Source of the DNA: Alphaproteobacteria bacterium
GTDB taxonomy: Bacteria > Pseudomonadota > Alphaproteobacteria > Micropepsales > Micropepsaceae
DNA length: 64,000 nt
Assembly: GCA_024236055.1 (NCBI GenBank)
Contig: JACKLF010000001.1
Coordinates: forward strand, 434,001-498,000
Reading direction: 5' to 3'
Shown here: positions 8,854 to 17,967 of the stretch, piece after piece
How the letters are laid out: each line of letters opens with the position of its first letter
Position numbering within the stretch: the stretch's first letter is position 1
The notes under the pieces: model-generated
Told to the model about the DNA's origin: nothing
What the model saw: only the letters and a program-made list of their open reading frames with translations
Database searches by the model: none
Made by a program: the position numbers and the translations under genes

Positions 8854-10959
8854 ATGCGTAAGACACACTTGCTTGTATCGGCAGCCGTCGCCGCGGCCGC
8901 GCTTTTGGGTGTCGCCGCCCATGGCCAGCAGGGCCGCATCGGTCCTTTCACCGCCGAGCAGATGGAGGCGGGCCGCGAGGCCTATGGCGCCAACTGCGCC
9001 ATGTGCCACCAGGCCAACATGATGGGCGCCAACGATGCCCTGCCGCTGACCGGCAGCGCTTTCATCGGCGCCTGGAAAGACCGCACCATCCAGCAGCTTT
9101 ACGACAAGGTGCATGGCTCCATGCCGCTGGGCCGCGGCGGCAGCCTGCCGGAAAAGACCTATGTCGACATCGTCGCCTTCATCCTGCATGGCAATGGCGC
9201 CAATCCGGGCGGCAAGGCGCTGACGCCGGACACCAGCGACAAGATCGGCAGCGTCGCCACCGGGCTGACGCCGCGCGACGTGCTGAACGGCCGCGCGCGC
9301 CCGCAGGTGCCAAGCGTGGCGCCCATTCCGCTGGGTCAGGTGGTGAAGGGCGAGGTGAAAAACTACACGCCGGTCACCGACGCGATGCTGCGCAATCCGC
9401 CGGACAGCGACTGGCTGATGTACCGGCGCAATTACCAGGGCTGGAGCTACAGCCCGCTCAAGCAGATTGACACCGAGAATGTCGGCAAGCTGCAACTGGC
9501 CTGGACCTGGCAGCTGCCGGAAGGCGGCACCACCGAGATCACGCCCATCATCCATGACGGCGTCATGTATCTGTCGGGCAGCAGCAACACGGTCCAGGCG
9601 ATGGACGCGAAGACCGGCGAGCTGATCTGGGAAAACCGGCTGGGCCCGGCGGTCACCCATCACGGTCCCGGCGATTCCACCGTGGAGACCCGCAGCCTGG
9701 CGCTGTATGACAACTATCTCTATATCGCCACGCCCCAGGCTGACCTGTATGCGCTGGATGCGCGCACCGGCAAGACGGTCTGGAAGACCCCGGTGATCGA
9801 CAATCCCAAGATCCGCGGCAACAACACCGGCGGCGTCATGGTGATCAACGGCAAGGTGCTGACCGGCCTGAACCACTGTAACTATGGCAGCGAGGACGGC
9901 AACGACCATTGCTATATCAGCGCCTATGACGCCAAGACCGGCAAGCGGGTGTGGAAGTTCACCACCGTGGCGCTGAAGGGCCAGCCGGGCGGCGACAGCT
10001 GGGGCGATCTGCCCGACGCCAAGCGCCAGGGCGCCGACACATGGATCGCCGGCACCTATGACCCCGAACTGAACACGACCTATTGGGGCACCGCCCAGGC
10101 AAAGCCGTGGCGGCGCGATCTACGCGGCAGCGGCGCGGGCGACACCGACTATGCCAACTCCACCCTGGCGCTGGACCCAGACACCGGCAAGCTGAAGTGG
10201 TGGTACAACCACGCGCCGGGCGAGAGCCTGGACCTGGACGAAGTGTTCGAGCGCGTGCTGGTCGATCACGGCGATGAAAAATCGCTGCTGACCATCGGCA
10301 AGGTGGGCATTCTGTGGAAGCTGGACCGGGTGACCGGCAAGTATCTGAACCATGCCGAAACCGTGTTCCAGAACGTCTTCGACAAGATCGATCCCAAGAC
10401 CGGGCGGCCGACCTATCGCAAGGACATCCTGAATCAGTCGGTGGACCAGTGGCACTCATCTGTCCCAGGCCGAGGGCGGCCATGACTGGCAGGCGACCAG
10501 CTATACGCCGGTCACCGACGCGATCATCCTGCCGCTGTCGCAGTCGTTGTTTTCATGCTGGGCAACGGCTCGCTGACCTATTTCGAGATGCCGGATCGGA
10601 CGGCAACATGGGCCGGCTGTCGGCCTATCACCTCCGACCTCAAACCGCTCTGGTCCTTCCAGCAGAAGGCGCCGTTCTGACCGGCGTGGTCTCGACCGCG
10701 GGCAATGTCGCCTTTGTCGGCGATTTCGATCGCGTTTTCCGCGCCGTCGATGTCCGCAATGGCAAGACGCTGTGGAAGACCCGCCTGGGCACCACGGTCA
10801 AGGGCTATCCGGTCAGCTTCATGGTCGACGGCAAGCGGTATGTCGCGGTCACCACCGGCCTTGGCGGCGGCAGCCCGGGCCGTCGACCATGCTGCGTGAT
10901 GTGCACCGCCCGCTCTATGGCCAGGCGATCTATGTCTTCGCCTTGCCGGATGGAGTTAG
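8854..10959 (+). pseudogene. Cytochrome-c/PQQ-dependent dehydrogenase, frameshifted 3' part
   Basis: A periplasmic quinohemoprotein dehydrogenase: Sec signal (1-24), N-terminal cytochrome c with CAMCH (Cys48, Cys51, His52), then a PQQ beta-propeller beginning near MYRRNYQGWSYSPLKQI. It is closely similar over its length to the intact gene at 23807. The first frame ends at a TGA at 10483-10485, but the remaining propeller is still legible in shifting frames up to 10959, for example GNMGRLSAY, AFVGDFDRVFRAVD and GYPVSFMVDGKRYVAVTT. At least five small indels are needed, near 10460, 10540, 10590, 10632, 10678 and 10885. Protein-level conservation in every fragment suggests sequencing error or very recent inactivation. 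The expected TAG is at 10957-10959. Confidence 0.8.
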
Positions 10960-11936
10960 CCGCGCCCAGCCGCGCCGCCATCAGCAGCGCCTGAAGCATC
11001 GCCTGGGGATTGGCATTGCCGGTCCCGGCGTATCGAAGAGCGGTGCCATGCGCCGGGGTGGTGATGGCGATAGGCAGTCCGCCCTGAACCGTCACGCCGC
11101 GCTCGAAGCCCAGCAACCGGCGGCGACCTGGCCCTGGTCGTGATACATGGTGACGATGGCGTCAGCTTGCCGTCGCGCGCCTTCAAAAAATATGGTATCG
11201 GCGGGTAGGGGCCTTGATGGGCAGCCCTCATCGTTCAGGGCGCGCGCGGCAGGCGCGATGATGTCGATTTCCTCGCGGCCACAGGTGCCGCCGTCGCCGC
11301 ATGCGGGTTCAGCGCCGCCACTGCCTGCGCGCGGCGGGCGAAATCGCGCTTCAGCGTCCGATAGGTCAGCCGCGCGGCATCCCTGATGCGCTCCTGAGTG
11401 ATGTATTGCGGCACATCGGCCAGTGGCACATGGCTGAGATGCGCGAGGTCCACAGCGTGCCAGCGTGTTGAACTCGCAGAAATAGTCCGTCACCCCCAGC
11501 CGGTCGGCGAAATAGTGCAGCTCGTCCTCGAAGGCCATGCCGCCAGCTTCATCGCCTGCTTGTTCAGCGGGGCGAAAGAGATGGCGTCGATCTCGCCGCT
11601 GGGCCGCCTCAGGCAGGCATCCAGTGCCGCGCGGGCGCCCGCGCCGGCGACCTGGCTGACCGTTCCGCGCGTCACCGCATCCTGCACCACCGTGTCCAGC
11701 GGCAGGAACAGGATGTCGTCGTCCTCCTGCTGGCGCGCCTGTGCGAAATTGCCGATCCTGCGCACGGGCGTGGATAGGCCGGCAATGCGCTGGCCGTCCT
11801 CCCACACCCATTCATCGCCCACCAGCAGCAGGCGCGTGGCCTGGCGGGCTTCGGGCATGGCGGCCAGCCGCGCGACGAGTTCAGACCCGATGCCGGCGGC
11901 ATCGCCGAAGGTGAGGGCGACGATCGGTTTGGCCAT
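10956..11936 (-). pseudogene. PdxA-family dehydrogenase, multiply frameshifted
   Basis: Fragments of one PdxA-type NAD-dependent (4-phospho-hydroxythreonine-like) dehydrogenase can be read in order on the minus strand. The N-terminus from ATG 11936 gives KPIVALTFGDAAGIGSELVA; later pieces give EDELHYFADRLGV, DLAHLSHVPLADVPQYIT, GREEIDIIAPA, AIVTMYHDQGQV and LGFERGVTVQGGLP. At least five indels are needed between about 11545 and 10965. Repaired, it would be about 326 residues, the normal family length, ending at a TAA at 10956-10958 that overlaps the PQQ gene stop. An AGGATCG site precedes the start. The accessory setting suggests a catabolic PdxA2-like paralogue (sugar-acid phosphate or TphB-type diol dehydrogenase) as readily as the vitamin B6 enzyme. 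Confidence 0.75.
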
Positions 11937-12007
11937 GGTGTCGATCCTGTTGGTCAGGGAGCCCCCTTGAAGGAAGTTGCCTTCCCAACTGTAGAAAATT
12001 CGGTTTG

Positions 12008-12994
12008 TCAGGATTCGGGACTGATGACTCTGAGATTCTTGTCGAAATAACGCCTGTTGAAAACGTGATTGTTATTTCTCAACTTGTACTCAGTCCATAT
12101 GTAAAGTGCATCACCTCTGATATTCAGATCAATTCCAAAAAACTTTTCCATGTTCGGCTGGAGCGCCATCTGCCGACACAATGCGATACAATCTGCGATT
12201 GGAACGTTGAGAAAACGTTTGATCTCATCGTCTACCGGGAAATCTTCGCCTACTTTGAACGCACCGGCACCCACTCTGTCACATTCTTCCAAGGGCCTCG
12301 CAGGTTTGATGCTATGAAAAAGCATTTTGAACCCGTCAACTTTAGCCACAAGCACTTCGGTGTTTCGGCGATCTAGCGCCTGGCATATTTTATCCGCATT
12401 GGCTTGGGATATTCGCGGCCCCAAGAATACTCGGCGAAGCGCATCATCCAGATAATGCTTCTTTCCACTATTCCCGGTTACATATCGCCACTCTTTTTCA
12501 TGGCTCCACTCTATCCTCTTGCGGGATATACGCGATGTTATCGCTTTTGGAAGTCGGGTTGAGGCAAAATCGGAAAGCGTGACCGGAGGGAGCGGGTTGC
12601 GAGCGTAGTTTACTTGCAGCAACTGCTCGTTTTGCAGCTCTCCAATCAATAGACGACCTGCATCGAATTCCAAGCACATGCCAGCAAAATTGCTGGCGTA
12701 ATATGCCCACATCGGAAAGTCTTCATGTGCGCTGGAAAAAGAAATGAGAGCGAAAGATTCTATGGCCTTCGCGAGCGTTTCATACAAATCCGCAGTTCGC
12801 ATGCTCGACTGCTGTAACCATGTGTCGATGATGTGATCAGCGGGGCCTCCAACCTCATAGAACGCCTCCATCGGATCGTTCATTGAAGAAAACAACGACG
12901 AGTACAAATAGCTTTGTTCAAGCGTGTCCAATTCGCGATCAAAGACGGCATCGGTTAATGGACGATACCGATAGAGCTTTGCGGGGCTTTTCAC
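12008..12994 (-). CDS. DUF2971 protein of unknown function, AT-rich
   Basis: A 328-residue cytosolic protein with DUF2971 features: an N-terminal LYRYRPL motif, SSMNDPMEAFYEV, a central MWAYYASNFAGMCLEFD block and WSHEKEWRYV. The family is widespread on mobile DNA but has no established activity. The start is GTG at 12994 with GAGG upstream. Base and codon use are clearly richer in A and T than in every neighbour, with many codons such as AAT, TTT and ATT that are rare in this window, so the gene was probably acquired. It lies just beyond the 3' end of a tRNA-Ser gene, a common insertion point, though no integrase or duplicated tRNA end was found. Confidence 0.75.
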   Translation of the reverse strand: MKSPAKLYRYRPLTDAVFDRELDTLEQSYLYSSLFSSMNDPMEAFYEVGGPADHIIDTWLQQSSMRTADLYETLAKAIESFALISFSSAHEDFPMWAYYASNFAGMCLEFDAGRLLIGELQNEQLLQVNYARNPLPPVTLSDFASTRLPKAITSRISRKRIEWSHEKEWRYVTGNSGKKHYLDDALRRVFLGPRISQANADKICQALDRRNTEVLVAKVDGFKMLFHSIKPARPLEECDRVGAGAFKVGEDFPVDDEIKRFLNVPIADCIALCRQMALQPNMEKFFGIDLNIRGDALYIWTEYKLRNNNHVFNRRYFDKNLRVISPES

Positions 12995-13067
12995 CGGAGC
13001 CTCATGCTAATTCGATTGGAAATGACTATCGAGCAACCAAAATTAGGTGGGCAAGATGCAAGACTAA

Positions 13068-13157
13068 TGGCGGATGGGGTGAGATTCGAACTCACGGGAC
13101 CCTTGCAGGCCCGGCGGTTTTCAAGACCGCTGCCTTAAACCACTCGGCCACCCATCC
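13068..13157 (-). tRNA. tRNA-Ser (anticodon UGA)
   Basis: A 90-base serine tRNA read on the minus strand. The acceptor stem pairs GGATGGG (13151-13157) with CCCATCC (13072-13078); the anticodon arm is GCGGT-CTTGAAA-ACCGC with anticodon TGA; the T-arm contains GTTCGAATC. The long variable arm fits the serine class. Discriminator G (13071) and an encoded CCA (13068-13070) complete the 3' end. Confidence 0.97.
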
Positions 13158-13334
13158 GGCCCGCGGGAGATACAGGAGGCCCGCGCCCGGCGCAATTGTT
13201 CCCATGGCCGGGCGGTTTGGCCGCGCCCGCCGCCCAAATGATGCCCCAAAAGCTGCGCTATAGGTCGGGGATTGCTGAATCTTTTGCGATGGCGCGCGCC
13301 ATCCTCTAGCGTCACGCAAAGGACGAATCGAAAC

Positions 13335-14279
13335 GTGACGGGATTGTTCAGAATTCGGCTTCTGGCCGCGGGATCGGTTGCGGGCCTTCTGGCGGCCTGT
13401 TCCAGCGCGCCGCCACCGCCACCGCCGGTGGATCACACCGTCACCGTTCCCCAGTCGGCCGGTGTCTACAAGGTCGGCCGGCCCTACCAGATCGACAATG
13501 TCTGGTACTATCCGCGCGAACAGCCGGACTATGACGAAACCGGAATCGCCTCCTGGTACGGCCCCACCTTCTATGGCAAGCGCACTGCCAACGGCGAAAT
13601 CTATGACGGCGACAAGCTGACCGCCGCGCACAAGACCCTGCCCATGCCGGTCAACGTGCGGGTGACAAACCTGGAAAACGGCAAGTCCATCGTGGTGCGG
13701 GTGAACGACCGAGGCCCTTATGCCCGCGGCCGCATCATCGACCTGTCGCGCCGCGCCGCCGAGCTGCTGGACATGGTGCGCAGCGGAACCGCCAGGGTGC
13801 GTGTGACCTATCTGGACCGCGCCGATCTGGGCAATGGTGCGCCGGCGCCCATTACGCCGCCCGAGATCGCCAATGCCCTGCCGGCCGCGCCCAGCGGCAA
13901 GGTCGCCAGCAGCGCGCTGGATGCGGTGCCCGGCGCCAGCGTGGCTGCACCGGCCGCCGCCCGGCCCATGCCGCGGCCCGCGCCGCCACCGCCCGAAACG
14001 CTGGCGGACGACGAGCCCGACGGGAAGGTGACCGAGGTATCGGTGCCGCGCGCCACCCGGCTTTATGTCCAGGTCGGGGCCTTTTCCAACATGCAGAACG
14101 CCCGCACGCTGATGAGCAAGCTGGGCGGCGACCTCAGGATTTCCACGCTCAACCGAGGCGGCCAGACCCTGTTCCGGGTGCGCAGCCGTCCGCTGACCTC
14201 GGTTGCCGATGCCGATGCCGAACTGTCCCGCATCACCGGTGCGGGCGCCAACGACGCGCAGATCGTCGTGGACCAATAA
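13335..14279 (+). CDS. rlpA: RlpA-type septal/rare lipoprotein with SPOR domain
   Basis: A 314-residue outer-membrane lipoprotein. The lipobox LLAAC places the lipidated Cys at residue 22, followed by a proline run. The double-psi beta-barrel domain contains GIASWYGPTFYGKRTANGE, TAAHKTLPMP and VNDRGPYARGRIIDLS, as in lytic transglycosylase RlpA proteins that cut naked glycan strands. A Pro/Ala-rich linker leads to a SPOR domain (about 240-313, RLYVQVGAFSN) that binds denuded peptidoglycan at division sites. GTG 13335 is preferred because AAAGGA lies upstream and it directly starts the signal peptide; the upstream ATG at 13272 would add 21 unlikely residues. It is followed after 16 bases by the carboxypeptidase gene. 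Confidence 0.9.
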   Translation: MTGLFRIRLLAAGSVAGLLAACSSAPPPPPPVDHTVTVPQSAGVYKVGRPYQIDNVWYYPREQPDYDETGIASWYGPTFYGKRTANGEIYDGDKLTAAHKTLPMPVNVRVTNLENGKSIVVRVNDRGPYARGRIIDLSRRAAELLDMVRSGTARVRVTYLDRADLGNGAPAPITPPEIANALPAAPSGKVASSALDAVPGASVAAPAAARPMPRPAPPPPETLADDEPDGKVTEVSVPRATRLYVQVGAFSNMQNARTLMSKLGGDLRISTLNRGGQTLFRVRSRPLTSVADADAELSRITGAGANDAQIVVDQ

Positions 14280-14295
14280 CCGTCCGGGAGACCCC

Positions 14296-15465
14296 ATGCT
14301 TCGCCGCCTCGCCGTAACCTTCGCATTCCTCGCCGCCGCCATCGCCGGGGCCGCGTCGCCCGCCTGGGCCGCGCTGCAGACCAGCGCCGAACATGCCCTG
14401 CTGATGGACGCCAACACCGGCCAGGTGCTGTGGCAGAAGGACGGCCTGACGCCGATGCCGCCGGCCTCGATGTCCAAGCTGATGACGGTGGAGCTTCTGT
14501 TCCAGCGGCTGAAGGACGGGCGGGTGAAGCTGACCGACACGTTCCCGGTGTCGGTGCGCGCCTGGAAGACCGGCGGTTCCAAGATGTTCGTGCGCGAAGG
14601 CAATCGCGTGCCGGTCGAGGACCTGATCCGCGGCATCGTCATCCAGTCCGGCAACGATGCCTGCATCGTGGTGGCCGAGGCGCTGGGCGGCACCGTCGAA
14701 GGCTTCGTCAAGATGATGAACAAGCGGGCCAAGGAGCTGGGGCTGGACCAGTCGACCTTCGTCAATCCGGACGGGCTGCCCGAGCCGCCCGGCCAGCTGA
14801 TGAGCGCGCTGGACCTGGCCAAGCTGTCGCGCCACATCATCAACGACTATCCGCAATACTACCATTATTTCAGCGAGAAGGCGTTCGTCTGGAACAATAT
14901 CCGCCAGCCCAATCGCGACCTGGTGCTGGGACAGCTGGAAGGCGCCGACGGCCTGAAGACCGGCCACACCGATGCGGCGGGGTACGGCATCACCGCTTCG
15001 GCCAAGCGGGGCGACCGGCGCTTCATCCTGGTTCTCAACGGATTGCGCTATCCCCAATACAACAATGACTATTTCCCCAACATCAAGCGCGCCGAGGAAG
15101 CCACCCGTGTGATGGACATGGCCTTCCGCGAGTTCCGTTCCTATACGGTCGCCAAGGCGGGCCAGCCGCTGGGCGACGCGCCTGTCCTGAACGGGATCGA
15201 CTATACGGTTCCGGTCGTGGTCAAACAGAACGTCAACGTGGCCATGCAGGTCGACTCCCACGAGAAGATGAAGGTGCTGGTGAAGTATTATCCCGACCTG
15301 AAGGCGCCCATTGCGGCGGGCCAGAAGGTTGGCATGATGACAGTGACCGCACCGGATTTCCCGCCTTTGTCCGTGCCGGTCTATGCCGCCAAACAGGTCG
15401 ATCAGGTCGGCTTCATCCGCGGCATGTGGCGCGCGGCGATGAGCAAAATCTGGCCCCGGAAGTGA
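14296..15465 (+). CDS. D-alanyl-D-alanine carboxypeptidase (PBP5/6 type)
   Basis: A 389-residue penicillin-binding protein of peptidase family S11, which trims the terminal D-Ala from peptidoglycan stem peptides in the periplasm. A Sec signal (1-26) precedes the catalytic domain with the SxxK motif at Ser58-Lys61, SGN at 118-120 and KTG at 221-223. A C-terminal beta-rich PBP5_C domain follows from about residue 290, ending in a helix (FIRGMWRAAMSKIW) that could be the amphipathic membrane anchor. The ATG at 14296 has GGGAG upstream. It lies in a likely operon with rlpA before and tmk, holB, tatD after, an arrangement common in Alphaproteobacteria. Confidence 0.93.
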   Translation: MLRRLAVTFAFLAAAIAGAASPAWAALQTSAEHALLMDANTGQVLWQKDGLTPMPPASMSKLMTVELLFQRLKDGRVKLTDTFPVSVRAWKTGGSKMFVREGNRVPVEDLIRGIVIQSGNDACIVVAEALGGTVEGFVKMMNKRAKELGLDQSTFVNPDGLPEPPGQLMSALDLAKLSRHIINDYPQYYHYFSEKAFVWNNIRQPNRDLVLGQLEGADGLKTGHTDAAGYGITASAKRGDRRFILVLNGLRYPQYNNDYFPNIKRAEEATRVMDMAFREFRSYTVAKAGQPLGDAPVLNGIDYTVPVVVKQNVNVAMQVDSHEKMKVLVKYYPDLKAPIAAGQKVGMMTVTAPDFPPLSVPVYAAKQVDQVGFIRGMWRAAMSKIWPRK

Positions 15466-15469
15466 TCCC

Positions 15470-16120
15470 ATGACTGATCCCGTGGCTGCGCCAGTGACGG
15501 GCCGCTTCATCACCCTGGAAGGCGGCGAGGGCACCGGTAAGTCCACACAGATCCGCCGGCTGGCGGCGGCGCTGGAGCAGCGCGGCATCACCGTGGTGGC
15601 CACGCGCGAGCCGGGCGGCTCGCCCGGCGCCGAGGAAATCCGCAAGCTGATGGTCACCGGCGAGCCGGGACGCTGGGATGTGATGACCGAAACGCTGCTG
15701 GCCTATGCCGCCCGCGCCGACCATGTGGGCCGTACCATCGGTCCGGCCCTGCTGGACGGCAAATGGGTGGTCAGCGACCGGTTCAGCGATTCCACCTTCG
15801 TTTATCAGGGCGTGGGCCGGGGGCTGGACCGCGAAACCATCCGGCGGATCGACAGCGCCGTGCTGGACGACTTCAAGCCGGACCTGACCTTGGTTCTGGA
15901 CCTGGATGTGGCAATCGGGCTGAAGCGGGCCAAGGCGCGCGGCGCGGGCGAGGACCGGTTCGAGAAGTTCGGCGCCGAATTCCACGAGCGCCTGCGCCAG
16001 GGCTTTCTGGACATTGCGCGCCGCTTTCCGGAACGCTGCCGGGTGATCGACGCCGCCGGCAGCGAGGACGAGGTCGCGGCGGCGATTTTCGCGGCCGTTG
16101 CCGCGCGTTTCGATCTATAA
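15470..16120 (+). CDS. tmk: Thymidylate kinase
   Basis: A 216-residue dTMP kinase that makes dTDP for DNA synthesis. The P-loop GGEGTGKST is at about residues 18-26, REPGGSPGAEEIR is the DR/E-type substrate loop, and SDRFSDSTFVYQG carries the thymidine-binding residues; the LID contains an Arg-rich stretch around KRAKARGAGEDRFE. It begins four bases after the carboxypeptidase stop and is followed six bases on by holB, the usual pairing of tmk with the DNA polymerase III delta-prime gene. Confidence 0.96.
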   Translation: MTDPVAAPVTGRFITLEGGEGTGKSTQIRRLAAALEQRGITVVATREPGGSPGAEEIRKLMVTGEPGRWDVMTETLLAYAARADHVGRTIGPALLDGKWVVSDRFSDSTFVYQGVGRGLDRETIRRIDSAVLDDFKPDLTLVLDLDVAIGLKRAKARGAGEDRFEKFGAEFHERLRQGFLDIARRFPERCRVIDAAGSEDEVAAAIFAAVAARFDL

Positions 16121-16126
16121 GACCCC

Positions 16127-17182
16127 ATGGCCCGGCGCAGCACACCAGCGGAGGCGCATGAAAGCGACCGCATCGACGGATTTTCCCATCCGCGCGAGAC
16201 TTTCGCGCTGGAAGGGCAGTCCGCCGCCCTGGGGCGCGCCGCCCGGGCCCTGCGCGCGGGCCGCCCGCCCAGCGCCTGGCTGATCTGCGGGCCGCCGGGC
16301 ATCGGCAAGGCGACGCTGGCCTATCGCATCGCCCGTTATCTGCTGGCCTATGGCGCGACCAGCGATGGCCCCGAAGACCTGGGCATGGAGGCGTCGGATG
16401 CGACCGCCCGCCAGGTCGCGGCCCAGGGCCATCCGGGCCTGCTGGTATTGCGCCGGGGGGTGAACCCCAAGACGGGCAAGCTGATGAGCGTGCTGCCGGT
16501 GGACGAGATCCGCCGCCTGGCCGATTTTTTCGGCATGACATCGGGCGCGGGCGGCTGGCGCGTCGCCATCATCGACACCGCCGACGACATGAACGACAGC
16601 GCCGCCAATGCGCTGCTGAAGATGCTGGAGGAGCCGCCAGCAAACGCCATGCTGCTGCTGCTGTCCAACACGCCGGGCCGGCTGCTCCCCACCATCCGCT
16701 CGCGCTGCCAGCGGCTGGAATTGCGCCCGCTGGACGATGCGGTGATGGACGACCTGTTGCGCCGGCATGTGCCCGCGGCCACCGCCGAAGAACGGGCCGG
16801 GTTGATCCGCCTGGCTGCCGGCAGCATCGGCGCGGGCCTGACGCTTGCGGCGGGCGATGGCGCGGTGCTGGCGGGCGAGGCCGATCGCCTGATCGAGCAG
16901 GCCAACGCGCCCGACATCCTGGCGCTGATGACGCTGGGCGAAAAACTGATGCGGATGCCGGACGGGCTGGAACAGTTCGGCGCCTTCCTGACCGAGGCGC
17001 TGGCCGCGCGCATCCGCGGCCGTGCCGAGATGGGCGGGGCGCATCTTCAGCCCTGGGTTCAGCTTCTGTCGCGCCTGGAGAACGATTTTACCCGCGCCCG
17101 CGCGCTGAACCTGGAGCCGCGCCAGACCGTGCTCAGCGCGGCCCGCGACCTGGCCCATGTCGCCAGGGGAGGAATGCTCTAG
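16127..17182 (+). CDS. holB: DNA polymerase III subunit delta-prime
   Basis: A 351-residue AAA+ subunit of the clamp loader. The N-terminal HPRETFALEGQ segment, a P-loop GPPGIGKAT (residues 55-63), the AADALLK-type block (NDSAANALLKMLEEPP) and the sensor region LSNTPGRLLPTIRSRCQ match delta-prime proteins. In E. coli the equivalent subunit does not hydrolyse ATP, whereas here the P-loop Lys is present as in many alphaproteobacterial homologues. It is sandwiched between tmk and tatD with only a few bases either side. Confidence 0.94.
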   Translation: MARRSTPAEAHESDRIDGFSHPRETFALEGQSAALGRAARALRAGRPPSAWLICGPPGIGKATLAYRIARYLLAYGATSDGPEDLGMEASDATARQVAAQGHPGLLVLRRGVNPKTGKLMSVLPVDEIRRLADFFGMTSGAGGWRVAIIDTADDMNDSAANALLKMLEEPPANAMLLLLSNTPGRLLPTIRSRCQRLELRPLDDAVMDDLLRRHVPAATAEERAGLIRLAAGSIGAGLTLAAGDGAVLAGEADRLIEQANAPDILALMTLGEKLMRMPDGLEQFGAFLTEALAARIRGRAEMGGAHLQPWVQLLSRLENDFTRARALNLEPRQTVLSAARDLAHVARGGML

Positions 17183-17184
17183 CC

Positions 17185-17967
17185 ATGCTGGTCGACAGTC
17201 ACTGCCATCTGGATTTTCCCGATTATGAAGGCGCGGTCGATGCCGTGGTGGCGCGCGCCCGTGCTGCCGGTGTCGGCACCTGCCTGACCATCGGCACCGA
17301 ACTGAAGCGCTTTGCCGGGGTGCGCGCGGTGGCCGAGAAATTCCCAGATGTCTGGTGCAGCGTCGGCGTGCACCCCCATGAATCCGAAAAGGAACTGCTG
17401 GACACGCCTGCCGCCCTGATCGAGGCGGCGGCCCATCCGCGCGTGGTCGGCATCGGCGAGACGGGACTGGACTATTATTACGAACATTCCCCGCGCGAGC
17501 CGCAGCGGCAGAACTTCCGCGCCCATATCGCCGCGGCCCGCCAGACCGGCCTGCCGGTGATCGTGCACACCCGCGACGCCGATGACGACACCATCGCGAT
17601 CCTGGAAGAGGAGATGGGCAAGGGCGCTTTCAAGGGTCTGATCCACTGCTTCACCGGCACCCAGCGACTGGCCGATGCGGCGCTGGCGCTGGGCTTCTGC
17701 ATCTCGGTGTCGGGCATCGCCACCTTCAAGAAATCGCAGGAACTGCGCGATGTCATCGCCACCGTGCCGCTGAACCGGCTGCTGGTGGAAACCGATGCGC
17801 CCTATCTGGCGCCGGTGCCGCACCGGGGCAAGACCAACGAGCCGGCATTTGTGGTGCATACCGCCAAAATGCTGGCCGACCTGAAAGGCGTGACGGTCGA
17901 AGCGCTGGCCGATGCCACAACGGACAACTTCTTCGGCCTGTTCACCAAGGTCGCGCGGCCCGCATGA
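17185..17967 (+). CDS. TatD-family metal-dependent hydrolase/deoxyribonuclease
   Basis: A 260-residue TIM-barrel hydrolase with metal ligands in DSHCHLDF (His6 and His8), GIGETGLDYYY, PVIVHTRDAD and a late LLVETDAPYLAP block, the full TatD signature. Family members remove 3' nucleotides from DNA and may act in repair or D-Tyr-tRNA quality control. It starts two bases after holB, and its TGA overlaps the start of the MBL-fold gene (ATGA at 17964-17967). The same holB-tatD-MBL order occurs widely in Alphaproteobacteria. Confidence 0.92.
   Translation: MLVDSHCHLDFPDYEGAVDAVVARARAAGVGTCLTIGTELKRFAGVRAVAEKFPDVWCSVGVHPHESEKELLDTPAALIEAAAHPRVVGIGETGLDYYYEHSPREPQRQNFRAHIAAARQTGLPVIVHTRDADDDTIAILEEEMGKGAFKGLIHCFTGTQRLADAALALGFCISVSGIATFKKSQELRDVIATVPLNRLLVETDAPYLAPVPHRGKTNEPAFVVHTAKMLADLKGVTVEALADATTDNFFGLFTKVARPA

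Noticed and set aside
10956..11936. Treating the pdxA-like gene as the essential vitamin B6 gene pdxA
   Set aside because: The family includes catabolic paralogues, the setting is accessory and the gene is broken as read, so no gene symbol was given.
11937..13067. Possible integrated element with att repeats around the DUF2971 gene
   Set aside because: I looked for a copy of the tRNA-Ser 3' end near 11940-12010 and for an integrase and saw neither, so only an atypical gene is reported.
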